Source: Agapetus fuscipes (taxonomy: Eukaryota > Arthropoda > Insecta > Trichoptera > Glossosomatidae). From it: a stretch of DNA of 64,000 nucleotides. The position numbers and the translations under genes are program-made. The stretch covers positions 14,531,229-14,595,228 of the forward strand of contig OX637356.1 of assembly GCA_951799405.1 (NCBI GenBank), in the 5' to 3' direction. The number at the start of each line of letters is the position of its first letter. Position 1 is the first letter of the stretch. The notes below the pieces were generated by a model. The model worked only from the letters and a program-made list of their open reading frames with translations, was not told where the DNA came from and made no database searches. This document shows positions 62,641 to 64,000 of this stretch, piece by piece.

Positions 62641-63082
62641 GCATTGTATGAAATTTTTTTATAAAAAAATCCTTGAAATTTTAAATGATCTTTTGTTTAT
62701 TCTATTAATTTTAGCAAATTTTACACCTGATTTAGTATATTATGTTTGTGACAACCCTGATCAAATAATGAAGATTTGTTGTTATTACAACAATTTTTGT
62801 ATACAACAATTGCTTACACTGGTTTATGGTTTTTGCATTATTATTTTTAAAGTTTATTGTTATTATTTTTAAATTGTTAGTTCTATTGCTTTATAACCAT
62901 CGTATATTTACATCTTTGTATATTATTTATGTGTCATTTATTTGTGTTATATTTTAAGATATTAGTTTTATACCTATAGATACAGTACCTACTTATGTAC
63001 CTACATATTTATATTTATCGCAATGTTGTAAAAGGCTATATAGCCGTTTATTCTTCTTAAATAAATGTATTAATTGCTTGTA
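62641..63082. other. AT-rich spacer, possible LINE 3'UTR
   Basis: TTAAATAAATGT at 63057 could be the poly(A) signal of the preceding LINE; no tail is evident. Confidence 0.4.
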
Positions 63083-63335
63083 TTCCTTGACTGATAGGTT
63101 GGTATGCGGCTGACCACCCATACTGTAAAAAATGGTTCACTTTGCCAATGTCACCCCTGCTTCAGGGAAGGTCGGCAAGAGTTGCAGGGCTTATGTTCAT
63201 TTGAGATTGGGTTTTTTATATTGTAGGTCCACATGCGGCATGTCTAAGCGCGAAATTATGCATGTCTGCTTGTGGGAGTGAATTTAATATGAATCTCAAA
63301 TGATACATATCTTTGCAGCTTAGATTTAGATCAAA
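63083..63335 (+). repeat. ATTAG-repeat, full-length reference copy
   Basis: CCTTGACTGATAGGTTGGTA, then AATGGTTCACTTTGCCAATG, CACCCCTGCTTCAGGGAAGG, GTCCACATGCGGCATGTC and TTTGCAGCTTAGATTTAGA. No tRNA-type A/B boxes and no ORF. Confidence 0.85.
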
Positions 63336-63849
63336 TAGTATTTGAAACTTGCTAATAAACTTAAACTAATAATATAACTGTTCTCGTGATTTACAAAGTA
63401 TAACAATTAAAACAAGCATCAAATTTAGAAGCATTAGCCGCCAACATTGCCGATCAACCGCCATTTCTTATTTCACACCATGATAGAATATTTACGGAAT
63501 GTTTTATAGTTTATACTGGAAGAATTCATCCCGAAGAGTTAATGTAAAATACGAAAGTGTGTCACTGGAATTCTGTTAGATTAAAATCATGAAAGACAAA
63601 CTTTTGCTGCGGTAAAACGACAGAATAATTAACTTTAGCCGAGCTCAACTTGCGCTGAGCCTTGCTCAACAAACGGCTCAAGCCAACCCAAGTCGGGGCA
63701 GTGGCGGCAATAATTGCATTTGGGAGAGGGGACGCTTCAAAAAGGTGAGAAATTTCACATTTACACACAGCAACATTGAAAACCCTTCATTTCAAAAGGT
63801 TACAACTCTAAACAGAGACTCTCAACATTTAAGGCATGAGTATTTTGTG
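63336..63849. other. Spacer with a WFGH-LINE tip
   Basis: GCATTAGCCGCCAACATTG and GATCAACCGCCATTTCT at 63431-63470 are a reverse WFGH-LINE end. The rest is unassigned. Confidence 0.45.
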
Positions 63850-64000
63850 TCTGTAACTCTGTCGCAATTTCGCTAGGATTGGCCAGAGCCTCTGCAAATT
63901 TGCCTCCATTTTCTCCTATCCTTGCATACCTCTTTCAATTCATTCATACTTATCACATTTTCTTTAACATTTGCTTTGTATACCCCATTCTTTCACAGTC
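63850..64000 (-). mobile_element. WFGH-LINE 3' end, running off the window
   Basis: CTGTAACTCTGTCGCAATTT, GGCCAGAGCCTCTGC and GCATACCTCTTTCAATTC are the tail and coding end in reverse, continuing past 64000. Confidence 0.72.

Noticed and set aside
63083..63335. ATTAG-repeat as a Helitron derivative
   Set aside because: The TC at the 5' end is suggestive, but no CTRR terminus with hairpin is seen at the 3' end; left unclassified.

Overview
The window is eukaryotic, AT-rich and almost entirely built from transposable elements. tRNA- and 5S-derived SINEs, apurinic-endonuclease LINEs, a Ty3/gypsy element with a lysine-tRNA-type primer site, hAT- and Tc1/mariner-like non-autonomous DNA elements and long AT-rich spacers together suggest a repeat-rich arthropod genome, most likely an insect. 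I cannot name the species. I see no ordinary single-copy host gene. The only host-like coding sequence lies inside a retrotransposon.

Five interspersed families make up most of the scenery. (1) An unclassified repeat of about 250-280 bp, called the ATTAG-repeat here, begins CCTTGACTTATAGG and ends in a short (ATTAG)n tail; more than 25 copies or pieces are present. (2) SINE-A, about 325 bp, has a tRNA-like head with A and B boxes. (3) SINE-B, about 300-330 bp, has a second tRNA-like head; its B1 form has an A-rich tail matching the 3' end of a LINE in this window, and its B2 form has a different tail. (4) SINE-D has a Leu/Ser-type tRNA-like head. (5) Many 5'-truncated pieces come from a LINE, called the WFGH-LINE here, whose ORF2 C-terminus carries a WFGHxxRM motif. 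Insertions are heavily nested.

Layout. 0.5-3.5 kb: an ATTAG-repeat holding a truncated LINE, which holds a hAT-type element (8-bp TSD), which holds a SINE-D. 4.3 kb: a hammerhead-like fold. 4.8-8 kb: ATTAG-repeats and SINE-A. 8.9-10 kb: the LINE whose tail matches SINE-B1. 10-15 kb: SINEs, ATTAG-repeats and a MITE. 15.3-16.8 kb: an inverted array of AATTCCTAGGAA motifs. 17-21.5 kb: SINEs and a second fold-back. 21.6-27.3 kb: a young gypsy element with identical LTRs inside a SINE-A. 27.3-29.5 kb: the rest of that SINE-A, with a LINE tail inserted in it, and a WFGH-LINE. 30.0-30.5 kb: a 90-bp tandem repeat. 31-41.4 kb: SINEs, MITEs and LINE pieces, including a 5S rRNA/SINE-B chimera flanked by one 8-bp TSD. 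41.8-42.2 kb: a 19-bp minisatellite. 44.7-52.5 kb: repeats, LINE tails and a GTGGTAAGTGG minisatellite. 52.8-55.8 kb: a 3.0-kb LTR retrotransposon. 55.8-58.4 kb: L2-like and WFGH-LINE pieces. 58.9-62.5 kb: a nearly intact two-ORF LINE. 62.5-64 kb: further repeats.

The standout is the 52.8-55.8 kb element. It has identical 456-bp LTRs, a 4-bp TSD, a plausible primer site and a purine tract, but no protease, reverse transcriptase or integrase. Its single 572-codon ORF combines an N-terminal SAP-type, gag-like segment with a GC-rich segment that looks like the chromatin protein DEK. I read it as a recent non-autonomous retrotransposon that captured a host DEK-family sequence.
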